Below the pieces are notes generated by a model, which was given only the letters and a program-made list of their open reading frames with translations, made no database searches and was not told the origin of the DNA. The translations under genes were made by a program, and so were the position numbers. Positions 35,453 through 43,953 of a stretch of DNA of 64,000 nucleotides are shown here, one piece after another (the stretch's first letter is position 1; the number at the start of each line of letters is the position of its first letter). The DNA is taken from contig NZ_WTWX01000001.1 in assembly GCF_009870785.1 (NCBI RefSeq), forward strand, positions 330,065 through 394,064. Reading direction: 5' to 3'. The stretch comes from Paenibacillus sp. An7. GTDB taxonomy: Bacteria > Bacillota > Bacilli > Paenibacillales > Paenibacillaceae.

Positions 35453-36652
35453 CTAGGTTGATCGAATGCGTCTATAATACAACCAAGTTCTAATAGTGAA
35501 AGAGCCTAGAATTAAAACAATCAAAACACTGAGCAGTGACTGAAAAATTTGTGATGAATCAAAATTTTGAATGTTTCCCCATAAATTATATGATCCTATT
35601 CTCATTGAATATAAGGTTACAACTGGTATAAATATGAAAGAGTAGGTAAGTGCGACCCGTTTAGCATGTTTTAATTGATGAAATTTATCACTGTAGAGTT
35701 GCGGCGGCTTCTCATCCCTTGCATATTCATGACTCCATAAGGTCCATTGCTGAAGATGGAGAGAAGTATAATAAATCAGCTTCCAACCCGCCTCTTTGTG
35801 AAAGGTATAGTAATCTTCATTAACATAGTTTTGATAATCTGCACAATAACTTACTTTACGGGGAGTCCCCTTTTTAAAATAAAAAGTACTTCCTGTTTTC
35901 CCCACATAATATAAATGGAGCCCATCTTCCTCCAATGTCTCCAGCCATTTTTCAAGTTTATCCGGCGCATAAGTCCAAGTATACCTTCGCTTTACTACGA
36001 TTTGCCCTGAGCATCTTAGCCGCTTTATTTCATCCCTACTCGGTCTTTCTTCCTCTTGTCTGCTCTCTTGTGAATAATTATTCTCTAGTGAACGATTGCT
36101 TTCACCAAGCAACCTCTTATTTGCCCCCTTTATCTTGGTAATAGAGTAAAACGAAAGTGCCCATAGTATGATTCCTATTCCTGCGAAGAGGAAGGTGATC
36201 ATCCAAAGAGGGCTTTCCGCAAAACCAAACTGAACGTTGGAGGATAAAACCAACCCTATTAGCAAGTAGAACAAAACTATTACTGTTAAATAAATAAAGA
36301 TACTCCCAAACAGAAACATGATTTTTCTATTATGTTTGATTATGTTTTCACGTACAGGATAGCTTTCAATCTCAGTTGAAGGTTTATCATTAGCCGCTAC
36401 ATACCAGTTTCCACTCTGCAAAATCATGGCCCATCCATTACGTGTTAAGAAACTGGACAATGACTTCTGTTTCATTTTATCGAACCCTATCTTGTATAAC
36501 CTTTTTCTCTGTTCCCCTTGCCGAAATATAAAATATCGAGTGAACCGATTGATTTCTACTAATTCATGACCTTTCTCCGACATCGATGAAAGCCATTCCT
36601 CTGTTTTCTGCACATCATAACTCCAAAAAGGTTTATATACTTTTATTTTCAC
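35453..36652 (-). CDS. DUF2812 domain membrane protein
   Basis: The 399-residue protein has two DUF2812-like units (YDVQKTEEWLSSMSEKGHEL near 13-32 and YAPDKLEKWLETLEEDGLHL near 230-250), each with the FxKGxxRKxxY-type line. Membrane segments lie at about 110-135 and 150-170, and near the C-terminus at about 340-390. Its start overlaps the PadR gene by 20 bp. PadR-DUF2812 pairs are common in Firmicutes, and the membrane protein is the probable target of the regulator. Function is unknown. Confidence 0.88.
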   Translation of the reverse strand: MKIKVYKPFWSYDVQKTEEWLSSMSEKGHELVEINRFTRYFIFRQGEQRKRLYKIGFDKMKQKSLSSFLTRNGWAMILQSGNWYVAANDKPSTEIESYPVRENIIKHNRKIMFLFGSIFIYLTVIVLFYLLIGLVLSSNVQFGFAESPLWMITFLFAGIGIILWALSFYSITKIKGANKRLLGESNRSLENNYSQESRQEEERPSRDEIKRLRCSGQIVVKRRYTWTYAPDKLEKWLETLEEDGLHLYYVGKTGSTFYFKKGTPRKVSYCADYQNYVNEDYYTFHKEAGWKLIYYTSLHLQQWTLWSHEYARDEKPPQLYSDKFHQLKHAKRVALTYSFIFIPVVTLYSMRIGSYNLWGNIQNFDSSQIFQSLLSVLIVLILGSFTIRTWLYYRRIRST

Positions 36653-36941
36653 TAAAAAACCTCCTGTATCTCAGCGCGTTATCATGTAACTCTTCAAGTC
36701 TGCTGATCTCAGCTGTGATTAGCGTCCTGCCTAAATCAGTCACTTCATAAACCGTCTTTCTTTCCTCATCGGCAAACACCGTTATAATGCCATCTTTCTG
36801 CATTTTGGTTAACGTTCCATATACCGTGCCCGAACCTAAGCGAATTCTTGAACTCGATATGTCTTCTACATGTTTTACAATTCCATATCCATGTCTTGGC
36901 TCTGCTAAGGAGAGCAGAATATAAAATGCCGTCTCTGACAT
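36633..36941 (-). CDS. PadR family transcriptional regulator
   Basis: The 102-residue protein is a PadR winged helix: MSETAFYILLSLAEPRHGYG, then IRLGSGTVYGTLTKMQKDGI and VYEVTDLGRTLI. The short length places it in the subfamily without the long C-terminal helix domain. It overlaps and precedes the DUF2812 gene. A likely operator is at 37029-37059, about 90 bp upstream, suggesting autoregulation. Confidence 0.92.
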   Translation of the reverse strand: MSETAFYILLSLAEPRHGYGIVKHVEDISSSRIRLGSGTVYGTLTKMQKDGIITVFADEERKTVYEVTDLGRTLITAEISRLEELHDNALRYRRFFSENKSI

Positions 36942-37028
36942 AGGCAGATACTTTTTTAGTATTTTTTCGATAGCCAGACTGCTTTCCTCCTTTTACTAAT
37001 ACCCATGCAGCTAAAAATAAAATGAATA

Positions 37029-37059
37029 TGTCATACCGTGATTGTATCACAGCGTGACA
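37029..37059. promoter_or_regulatory. probable PadR operator
   Basis: TGTCA...GTGAT-TGT-ATCAC...TGACA forms a 31-bp dyad, with 11 of 14 positions matching between the arms. It lies upstream of the padR-DUF2812 pair and fits known PadR sites of the ATGT/ACAT half-site kind. Confidence 0.55.
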
Positions 37060-37079
37060 CACTTATGGATATTATTTAC

Positions 37080-37118
37080 AAAAAAGGCTGCTGATTGTAA
37101 TCAATCAACAGCCTTTTC
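37080..37118 (-). terminator. terminator of the MarR gene
   Basis: AAAAGGCTG(C/T)TGATTG arms pair around TAA and are followed by TTTTTT on the minus strand. Confidence 0.85.
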
Positions 37119-37131
37119 GGTAGTAACCTAT

Positions 37132-37572
37132 TCACTTGAATTTACGCTTGGACTGAAGAAGCTTAACGATAAGCTCTTCCATCTCCTTATCTGGCAATGC
37201 GTCGGCAAGTGCTTTTTGAAACGTAAGTGTAGCCTTATTCACTTTTTCTTGACCAATCTCTGTCAGCGCCGTATATACACTTCTCCGATCTTCTATACAA
37301 GCATGCCGTGCAAGCGCCCCGCATCCTTTGTTCTCGAAGCGTGCTACGAGTCGCGACATAGCCGACTGGCTGAGTCCCACCATGGATTCAAGCTGCTGCA
37401 ATCGCAACTTCTTCATGGGTGCTTCCGATAGGAACAAAAGCATATAATATTCATTCAGCGATAAATCGTGCTTTTCTTGTAACTGTTGTTCAAGTGTATT
37501 CTCGATATTCGTTATCATTTGAGTTAGCGACTGCCAGTTCGAGATCAAGTCATTCATAAGATTTGATTCCAT
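37132..37572 (-). CDS. MarR family transcriptional regulator
   Basis: The 146-residue protein has the MarR winged helix (LSLNEYYMLLFLSEAPMKKL, LQQLESMVGLSQSAMSRLVA, then CIEDRRSVYTALTEIGQEKV). The DRR motif of the wing is present. ATG 37572 follows GAAGGG; the longer frame adds 17 residues. It lies 110 bp downstream of the NamA gene on the same strand, so it may regulate that ene-reductase in response to electrophiles or quinones. A matching dyad is at 38786-38809. Confidence 0.9.
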   Translation of the reverse strand: MESNLMNDLISNWQSLTQMITNIENTLEQQLQEKHDLSLNEYYMLLFLSEAPMKKLRLQQLESMVGLSQSAMSRLVARFENKGCGALARHACIEDRRSVYTALTEIGQEKVNKATLTFQKALADALPDKEMEELIVKLLQSKRKFK

Positions 37573-37682
37573 ATTGTAATTTCCCTTCAGGATAATAAAT
37601 GTACCCATGTAACGACAAAACAATCAATAACTGTAGTATAACAAACATTAAGAATGAACACGAGTTACAATACATTCTCTGC

Positions 37683-38714
37683 TTATTTCAATCGGAATCC
37701 CATTTTGTACTGCTCAGGAAGTTCTATTTCTTTTCTTAACTGCTCTGCCGCATTTAAAGTCCAGTAGGGGTTCTTAAGCATAGCCCGGCCAACAGCAACA
37801 AGATCTGCATCTTCGTTACCAATAACCGCATTCGCAAGTGCAGCATCATCTAGTCTACCTACAGCAATGACAGGGATATCCACATTTTGTTTGATCGCTC
37901 TTGCTAAAGGAACCTGATATGCAACATGCGTGCCCGGACGTCCTGCTGCTGTAATCTGGCCTTCTCCCCCCGCACTTACATGGATCATATCTACTCCAGC
38001 TTCTTTATAAGCTTTGCTGAACTCGATACTATCTTCAATACGATAGCCGCCTTCAACAAATTCGGTTCCTGAAATACGCATGATCAGCGGCATACTCTCC
38101 GGCATTTCACTTTTCACTGCACGAATGACTTCAACCGCAAATTGATTACGATCCTGTCCGTATTCATCCGTTCTTTTATTCGTAATCGGTGATTGGAACT
38201 GATGAATAAGGTACCCATGCGCTCCATGAAGTTCAATTGTGTCAAATCCAGCCTGCACAGCACGGCGTGCCGCAAGACGGAATTTCTCTACCATTGCTTT
38301 GACTTCTTCTGTTGTTAGTTCTCTTGGTGTCTTCCAGCCCTCATCAAAAGCGATAGGTGAAGGAGCGACAGGTGGATTTGCATCCTCCGCTTTACGTCCT
38401 GCATGAGCAATTTGAATGCCGATTTTTGAACCATAGTGATGAACATCTTCTACAATTTTAGCGAGTGGCGCAATCTGTTCGTCGGACCATAGTCCAAGGT
38501 CATAATCACTTATTCGTCCATCCGGCTCCACATCTGTCATCTCAACGATAATCAGACCCGTACCTCCAATTGCACGGCTAACATAGTGAGTATGATGCCA
38601 ATCGTTTGCTACTCCATCTTTTTTGGTAACTGAATATTGACACATCGGGGGCATAACCACCCGGTTTTTAAGATCTAATCCTTTGATCTGATACGAACTA
38701 AATAAATCTAACAT
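37683..38714 (-). CDS. namA: NADPH dehydrogenase, old yellow enzyme family (YqjM-like)
   Basis: The 343-residue FMN enzyme reduces activated C=C bonds of enals, enones and nitro compounds. It matches YqjM: NRVVMPPMCQYS (with the redox-modulating Cys), WHHTHYVSRAIGG, IQIAHAGRKA (His pair for substrate binding), HGAHGYLIHQFQSP, and VAVGRAMLKNPYW at the end. The length is typical. A MarR gene follows. The gene probably serves detoxification of electrophiles. Confidence 0.95.
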   Translation of the reverse strand: MLDLFSSYQIKGLDLKNRVVMPPMCQYSVTKKDGVANDWHHTHYVSRAIGGTGLIIVEMTDVEPDGRISDYDLGLWSDEQIAPLAKIVEDVHHYGSKIGIQIAHAGRKAEDANPPVAPSPIAFDEGWKTPRELTTEEVKAMVEKFRLAARRAVQAGFDTIELHGAHGYLIHQFQSPITNKRTDEYGQDRNQFAVEVIRAVKSEMPESMPLIMRISGTEFVEGGYRIEDSIEFSKAYKEAGVDMIHVSAGGEGQITAAGRPGTHVAYQVPLARAIKQNVDIPVIAVGRLDDAALANAVIGNEDADLVAVGRAMLKNPYWTLNAAEQLRKEIELPEQYKMGFRLK

Positions 38715-38785
38715 ATATACTCTCTCCTTTTTTACATTTCAGGTATGAAGCATTGCGTTCCAACAAACACCTTACATTTAAATTA

Positions 38786-38809
38786 ATTAATGTATGCACA
38801 TGCATGAAT
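38786..38809. promoter_or_regulatory. probable MarR-type operator before namA
   Basis: ATTAATGTATG-CA-CATGCATGAAT is a 24-bp dyad with 9 of 11 arm positions matching. It lies 72 bp upstream of namA. Size and AT content fit MarR sites. Confidence 0.5.
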
Positions 38810-38859
38810 ATTACTACATCCTTTTTTCAAAGTCAATAATGACGAATCTAACCCCTATG

Positions 38860-38979
38860 TGAATCAATTTCATAACTCATTAAAACGAAAAATTTGTAAC
38901 TATATATAGACAAATAGAACCATTTTGATCTATATATACCCCTGATTAAAGCAACTAAAGGTATTATGAAATTGATTCA
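38860..38979 (+). mobile_element. MITE-like element, copy 2 (120 bp)
   Basis: Same 120-bp unit as 25766-25885, in the same orientation, with perfect 16-bp terminal inverted repeats and two internal substitutions. TG flanks both ends. It separates namA from arsB and carries no ORF. Confidence 0.85.
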
Positions 38980-38992
38980 TGTTAATAAACAA

Positions 38993-39010
38993 ATTCATTA
39001 CGTAATGAAT
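38993..39010. repeat. perfect 18-bp palindrome
   Basis: ATTCATTACGTAATGAAT is fully self-complementary and lies between the MITE-like copy and the arsB terminator. It could be an operator or a hairpin, but no adjacent promoter is evident. Confidence 0.5.
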
Positions 39011-39023
39011 CATCATGGAATAA

Positions 39024-39073
39024 AAAAAGAGCTATCAAATGTCCCTGAGCAGGTACCATTTAATAGCTCTCAT
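39024..39073 (-). terminator. terminator of arsB
   Basis: AGAGCTAT and ATAGCTCT arms with inner CCTG/CAGG pairing are followed by a T run on the minus strand. Confidence 0.75.
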
Positions 39074-39136
39074 TACACTCAATCTTTTACATTCTAAAAC
39101 AATGCGACTTGTTCTGCGGAACAAGTAAGTAGAATT

Positions 39137-40432
39137 TTAATAAATTAACAACCAAAGATATAAACCAAGCAGTGTGATAAATAAAGTAGGAATCGTGATG
39201 AGAATACCAGTCTTAAAGTAGGTTCCCCACGAGATACGGATTCCTTTTGCAGAGAGAACATGCAGCCATAACAGTGTCGCAAGAGAGCCAATCGGTGTTA
39301 TCTTTGGACCGAGATCGGATCCAATGACATTCGCATAGATCAATGCCTCTTTTATCGTTCCCGTTACTTCGGCTGCATCGATGGCAAGTGCACCAATCAT
39401 AATTGTAGGCAGATTGTTCATAACAGAAGAAAGAATGGCAGCAATAAAGCCCATTCCCATCGTCGCTGCAAAGAGTCCATTCTGCACAATAACCTCTATC
39501 ACCTGTGCCAAGATATCGGTTAATCCGGCATTCTTAAGTCCATAAACAACGACATACATTCCTACGGAGAAGAACACGATGTTCCAAGGTGCACCTTTAA
39601 CGACTTCTTTTACGGGAACGACTTCGCTTTTCCTAGCTGCAATTAAGAATACCATAGCAATAAGAATGGCTATAAAGGAGACCGGTATACCGATAAACTC
39701 GCTCGTGAAATAGCCGATTAATAGAAATGCAAGAACAATCCATGAAATTCGGAATAATCTTACATCTGCTATGGCTTCAGAAGGATTTCGGAGATGAGTA
39801 GAGTCATAATGCTTTGGAATGCTTTTACGGAAAAATAGATAGAGAACACCGATACTTGCAGCTAATGAGAACAGATTAGGAATAATCATTCTTCCTGCAT
39901 ATTCAGCAAAGCCTATTCCAAAATAGTCTGCAGACACAATGTTAACAAGGTTGCTCACTACAAGCGGAAGTGAAGTCGTATCCGCAATAAATCCACTCGC
40001 AATAATAAATGGAAAGATCTTCTTCTCATCAAAATGTAAAGCACGAACCATAGCAAGAACGATGGGCGTCAAAATAAGTGCTGCCCCGTCGTTAGCAAAA
40101 AAAGCTGCCACCATCGCGCCAAGCAAACTGATGTAAATAAACATGCGAACGCCATTACCATTAGCGGCTCTTGCCATGTGTAAAGCAGCCCATTCAAAGA
40201 AACCGATCCGGTCGAGTATTAACGAAATTAGAATGATCGCAATAAACGCCAGTGTCGCATTCCATACGATCTGAGTCACATCCCACACATCATGTAAATC
40301 AACCACTCCAGCGAGCAAAGCAATAACAGCTCCCCCGCAGGCAGACCAGCCAATCGATAGATTTCGAGGCTGCCATATGACCAAAATCAGCGTTACAATA
40401 AAAATAATTAAAGGTATAAATACCAAGTTCAC
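39137..40432 (-). CDS. arsB: arsenite efflux membrane protein ArsB
   Basis: The 431-residue protein has about 12 membrane segments and matches Ars[46 protein letters not shown], and [21 protein letters not shown]. It expels arsenite (and antimonite) using the proton gradient. It lies about 100 bp downstream of arsR on the same strand. No arsC is seen, so arsenate reduction must rely on a gene elsewhere. Confidence 0.95.
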   Translation of the reverse strand: MNLVFIPLIIFIVTLILVIWQPRNLSIGWSACGGAVIALLAGVVDLHDVWDVTQIVWNATLAFIAIILISLILDRIGFFEWAALHMARAANGNGVRMFIYISLLGAMVAAFFANDGAALILTPIVLAMVRALHFDEKKIFPFIIASGFIADTTSLPLVVSNLVNIVSADYFGIGFAEYAGRMIIPNLFSLAASIGVLYLFFRKSIPKHYDSTHLRNPSEAIADVRLFRISWIVLAFLLIGYFTSEFIGIPVSFIAILIAMVFLIAARKSEVVPVKEVVKGAPWNIVFFSVGMYVVVYGLKNAGLTDILAQVIEVIVQNGLFAATMGMGFIAAILSSVMNNLPTIMIGALAIDAAEVTGTIKEALIYANVIGSDLGPKITPIGSLATLLWLHVLSAKGIRISWGTYFKTGILITIPTLFITLLGLYLWLLIY

Positions 40433-40533
40433 CTTACGCCCCCCGCTACAAATTCTTGTTGTCTAAATTTCAACGAATTAGCTCTATGAGATCATTATTA
40501 TATAGGAATATGATTATATATTACAGAAAATTT

Positions 40534-40875
40534 TTATTCTTTTGGGTCACATTCGGATCGTTGTTCGCTGATGCCTTTCACGCGGAGTAAAGCACTTCCA
40601 CTGGGAAGTTGTTCAAGTACTGCAGAAATATAAGGCTTATCCTCAATAAATAGAGAGTAATAAATCCATTGCCCGCGCCTTTCCTCTCTTACGATGCCGA
40701 GAGATTTCAACTTCCTGAGATGCTGACTTATCGCTGGCTGGGACATTTCAAAAATATCAACGAATTCACATACACACCATTCCCGCTCTTGTAGGAGTAA
40801 TAACATTAGCAATCTTGTTTTATCACCAAGCAACTTTAGACGATCAGCAGCTAAATTTAGTTCTTCTATATTCAT
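40534..40875 (-). CDS. arsR: arsenic-responsive repressor ArsR
   Basis: The 113-residue ArsR-type winged helix has the metalloid-binding motif [12 protein letters not shown], the recognition helix [18 protein letters not shown] and a wing [10 protein letters not shown]. The CVC pair is the arsenite-binding site in the family. It is first in an arsR-arsB operon and is expected to repress it until As(III) binds. GGAGGG precedes the ATG. Confidence 0.94.
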   Translation of the reverse strand: MNIEELNLAADRLKLLGDKTRLLMLLLLQEREWCVCEFVDIFEMSQPAISQHLRKLKSLGIVREERRGQWIYYSLFIEDKPYISAVLEQLPSGSALLRVKGISEQRSECDPKE

Positions 40876-41134
40876 ATTTCCATTCCCTCCTTACCCTATT
40901 AGAATGAGAATCCGAAAATACTAGATTTGCAATTATGACTAATCATATACAAACCTTTAGCACATGACAACTACATAAGGAATGGAATGCCCTACTGCAA
41001 AATACATTGAAAAGAAGTGAACGTGTTAATCAAAATCTGAATAAGTTATTTAAAAAAAGAAAGACAGCCTTTACGTTACTTCTTCGGGATCTTAAAAAGG
41101 AATTTATTCAAGTCTTGAGGAGGTTGGCAAGGTT

Positions 41135-42043
41135 ATGAAAAATCCAAATACCCCTGTATCTATTTTGACTGTCCCCTTTGATCTTGGAGCGAGTCAGCGA
41201 GGAACAAAACTAGGACCAGAAGCCATTTTGAAGGCTGGGCTTGTAAACAAACTTCATTCTCTCCAAATGAGACACACGATCCAAGAAGTTCACTTCCCCC
41301 CTTTTATAGAAGAAAGTAATTCAAGTTCCCCACGATTAAACCACCTGAACGAGAATATAGGGGTCCATTCCAAACTTGCTGACGAGGTATACCGTATATC
41401 TAAAAATGGAGCTTTCCCCCTTATCCTTGGCGGAGATCACAGTATTGCGATTGGAACGATCAGCGGACTTAGAAAACACCATCAGAGTCTAGGAATCATC
41501 TGGATGGATGCACATTCAGATTTAAACACGCCGCTCACTACTCCTTCTGGTAATATTCATGGCATGTCTTTAGCGGTCAATCTAGGAATGGGAGATCCAG
41601 AGCTTACATCCATTGGTGGCATAAAATCGTCCATCGACCCCAAAAATGTCGTTATCGTAGGAGCAAGATCAATCGATCGTGGAGAGCGAGAATTCATCCG
41701 TAGAGAAGGCATTACTTGCTTTACGATGCATGATATTGACAAACTTGGTATGGCGCATGTCATGCAAGAAGCCATTCGTATTACCTCGTCTGGAACAGAT
41801 GGTGTCCATCTTTCTTTTGATATTGACAGTATAGATCCGCAGATTGCTCCGGCGACAGGTACACCGGTCCCTGGAGGGCTTAGTTACCGGGAAGTCCACC
41901 TTGCTATGGAAATGCTCTACGAATCCAGCATTCTTACTTCAGCTGAAATCGTAGAGAACAATCCTCTTTTTGACGATCATGAGCGTTCTTCCGAGCTCCT
42001 TGTCGGTCTTATTGGATCACTTCTTGGTGAACGTATACTCTAG
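41135..42043 (+). CDS. rocF: arginase
   Basis: The 302-residue enzyme hydrolyses arginine to ornithine and urea. Manganese-binding motifs of the ureohydrolase family are present: GGDHSIAIG, WMDAHSDLNTP and SFDIDSIDPQIAPATGTPVPGG (in parts). The C-terminal EIVENNPLFDD is also conserved. GAGGAGG lies before the ATG. It is alone, not next to ornithine or proline genes, and ends in a terminator. Confidence 0.95.
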   Translation: MKNPNTPVSILTVPFDLGASQRGTKLGPEAILKAGLVNKLHSLQMRHTIQEVHFPPFIEESNSSSPRLNHLNENIGVHSKLADEVYRISKNGAFPLILGGDHSIAIGTISGLRKHHQSLGIIWMDAHSDLNTPLTTPSGNIHGMSLAVNLGMGDPELTSIGGIKSSIDPKNVVIVGARSIDRGEREFIRREGITCFTMHDIDKLGMAHVMQEAIRITSSGTDGVHLSFDIDSIDPQIAPATGTPVPGGLSYREVHLAMEMLYESSILTSAEIVENNPLFDDHERSSELLVGLIGSLLGERIL

Positions 42044-42049
42044 ACATAA

Positions 42050-42091
42050 AGAAGAACAGCGTTCCCCATCGGGAAGCTGTCCTTTTTATTG
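42050..42091 (+). terminator. terminator of the arginase gene
   Basis: ACAGCGTTCCC and GGGAAGCTGT pair around CATC and are followed by CCTTTTTATT. Confidence 0.8.
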
Positions 42092-42097
42092 TTTATA

Positions 42098-42967
42098 TTA
42101 TGCGGGATTGGGGTCTTTTGTTTTCTTCGACTTTGAACCAGGAAGTGATATTGCTTCCGTATTCCCTATTCCTTGATCTACCGGATACATTTTACGGAAC
42201 AAAAGTGTCTGGAAAATAAGGAATGTACCGCCTGCCATCCAGTACAGCGGGATTGCTGCAGGTGCAGTCACTGAGAAGAATGCCATCATAATCGGTGAAA
42301 TGTAGCCCATTATGGCCATTTGTTTCTTCTGTTCTGCTGGCATTCCTTGCATAGATATCCGAGATTGAAGCAAGTAAATGGCAGCTACAATGAGTGCCAA
42401 GATCATATCTGGTTCCCCAAGTTTAAACCATAAAAACGAGTGACTGCTCATATCCGGCATAAGCCGAATCGCAGTATACACTCCCGAAAGGATCGGCAGT
42501 TGAATTAATATAGGCAGACAGCCAATATTAAGCGGGTTAAACTGATGCTTTTTATAAAGTTCCATCATTTCTTGCTGCATTTTTTGCTGACTGGCTGTAT
42601 CTTTCTTGTTCTCATAGCTTTTTTTCAGCGCATCGAGTTCAGGCTGCATTGCCTTCATCACAAGTTTCATTTTCTGCTGTGATTTCGATTGGCGCATCAT
42701 GAGCGGAAATAATAACAGCCGAACGATGAGTGTCAGCGCAATAATGGCCAGTCCATAACTGCCGTTAAACCATCCCGCCAAATGCTGTGTGATATAAGAA
42801 ATCGGAAAAACAATATAGTGATTAAAAAACCCTGGTGTTGTACTGCTGATTTCACTCACATTAGAGCTGCAACCCGAAAGTAAAAACACCGCTAGTAAAC
42901 TTGCTAGTATAGCGTAAATCCGCACCGTCCGTTTTTGAATAGGAAAGAATCCTTTTGTCTTTGTCAT
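42098..42967 (-). CDS. yidC: membrane protein insertase YidC (second copy, MisCB/YqjG type)
   Basis: The 289-residue insertase has a lipoprotein signal (FLLSGCSSN) and the five-helix YidC core: GLAIIALTLIVRLLLFPLMMRQ with the key Arg, the coiled KSQQKMKLVMKAMQPELDAL loop, GCLPILIQLPILSGVYTAI, and PLYWMAGGTFLIFQTL. ATG 42967 follows GAGGAGGA. That ribosome binding site is buried in a perfect 13-bp hairpin (42975-43014) inside an upstream ORF, so translation should depend on that ORF being read or stalled. Confidence 0.95.
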   Translation of the reverse strand: MTKTKGFFPIQKRTVRIYAILASLLAVFLLSGCSSNVSEISSTTPGFFNHYIVFPISYITQHLAGWFNGSYGLAIIALTLIVRLLLFPLMMRQSKSQQKMKLVMKAMQPELDALKKSYENKKDTASQQKMQQEMMELYKKHQFNPLNIGCLPILIQLPILSGVYTAIRLMPDMSSHSFLWFKLGEPDMILALIVAAIYLLQSRISMQGMPAEQKKQMAIMGYISPIMMAFFSVTAPAAIPLYWMAGGTFLIFQTLLFRKMYPVDQGIGNTEAISLPGSKSKKTKDPNPA

Positions 42968-43271
42968 GTATATCCTCCTCGTTATTGTGTTTTGCATCGT
43001 TCAATAACGAGGAGTGGTACTTATCAGAATCATCATCAGGCGATATTTTATATCTTCGAAGGAGCAAAATGACGGATGTTACAAAAATATCGGCATCCGT
43101 CGGCATCGGTTCTGGAACATATTCAGGCCACACGGCTTCGCCTTGCACACCAAGTCTACGAAGTTCACCTGAAAGATGTAACAATGAAATACAAGTAACA
43201 GTAAAAATCAGACCGATCGATACTAAATAGGGAATAAAATCATGAAGTTCTTGAAGCTCAAACCATAACAA
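42861..43271 (-). CDS. putative MifM-like regulatory nascent chain controlling yidC
   Basis: The 136-residue ORF starts with TTG behind a near-perfect AAAGGAGGTGA. It has one N-terminal membrane segment (about 12-33, FIPYLVSIGLIFTVTCISLL) and a soluble middle with VPEPMPTDAD (52-61). RRYKISPDDDSDK (72-84) and NNEEDIHDKDK (96-106) follow. The D79-K84 codons end just before the 5' arm of a hairpin that hides the yidC ribosome binding site, and the ORF runs 107 nt into yidC in another frame. Bacillus MifM works the same way: a membrane-anchored nascent chain stalls at acidic residues, opens such a hairpin and raises YidC2 production. Function here is inferred from architecture, not from clear sequence identity to MifM. 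Confidence 0.7.
   Translation of the reverse strand: MLWFELQELHDFIPYLVSIGLIFTVTCISLLHLSGELRRLGVQGEAVWPEYVPEPMPTDADIFVTSVILLLRRYKISPDDDSDKYHSSLLNDAKHNNEEDIHDKDKRILSYSKTDGADLRYTSKFTSGVFTFGLQL
42975..43014 (-). promoter_or_regulatory. hairpin sequestering the yidC ribosome binding site
   Basis: On the minus strand CTCCTCGTTATTG and CAATAACGAGGAG pair perfectly (13 bp, 14-nt loop). The 3' arm contains the GAGGAG of yidC. The 5' arm lies a few codons after the acidic D79-K84 stretch of the upstream ORF, where a stalled ribosome would prevent pairing. Confidence 0.85.
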
Positions 43272-43380
43272 AAGGATTCACCTCCTTTACCTACTATTAT
43301 TATATCCTTTTTACAGATGAATAATGGTATCAATTTCATCAATTTTATAACAATAGACATATAAATATTTTGTGAAAACC

Positions 43381-43431
43381 AAAAAAGCAGACACCCCTCT
43401 GCTTTGACCCTCAGGAGTTCTCTGCTTTTTA
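43381..43431. terminator. bidirectional terminator between the yidC leader and the Cys-rich gene
   Basis: AAAAAAGCAGA and TCTGCTTTTT form the outer stem with inner CCTC/GAGG-type pairing. A and T runs flank both sides. It ends the transcript of the Cys-rich gene, which reads leftward. Confidence 0.65.
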
Positions 43432-43586
43432 CGATTGTATTCATTTTTATAATGTGAATCTCTATCTCTCTACAATCACTATTGGGCTTACTCTATTCCT
43501 GGTATGACCTCTATTTTTTAATTATACCGGAATGGTCTTTCTACAGTAGGTTCTCCATGTCTATACAATTGGTTTCTCCCTTAACT

Positions 43587-43778
43587 TTACATGTGTACCA
43601 TACGTAGGAATTGTTGTGTTTCTCCTGCCCCATCATTTACTTCTGCATCAAACATTCCTTGGTCAGCCCAGCAAGCTCTGCACTCCTCTTCTGTAGTACA
43701 AAATGTTGCATCTTCACAAGTATAACAGTACATGAGTAAATTCCGGGTTACTTGGTCATTTTCGATTGTTGCTTTCAT
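43587..43778 (-). CDS. small Cys-rich acidic protein
   Basis: The 63-residue product has Cys at CYTCEDATFCTTEEECRACW (about 19-38), enough for a zinc or iron-sulfur site or disulfides. The rest is acidic. ATG 43778 sits nine bases after AAGGAG; an ATG three codons earlier abuts that site. It stands alone. No family is recognised. Confidence 0.65.
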   Translation of the reverse strand: MKATIENDQVTRNLLMYCYTCEDATFCTTEEECRACWADQGMFDAEVNDGAGETQQFLRMVHM

Positions 43779-43953
43779 TTCTCTCATCTCCTTGTTTTAT
43801 CTCTTGAATTCAATTTAACATGAGAAACAGGAATTGTTTGTGATTATTTTCACATTATTAAAAATATCACTGTGTTTTTTGGATTTATAAGTGAGACCTC
43901 CCGTTACGGATGCATAACAGAAGGTCTTTTCACTATTTAGCAGCTTATATACT

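Noticed and set aside
43223..43444. 73-codon frame upstream of the yidC leader ORF
   Set aside because: It crosses the bidirectional terminator and lacks a ribosome binding site.
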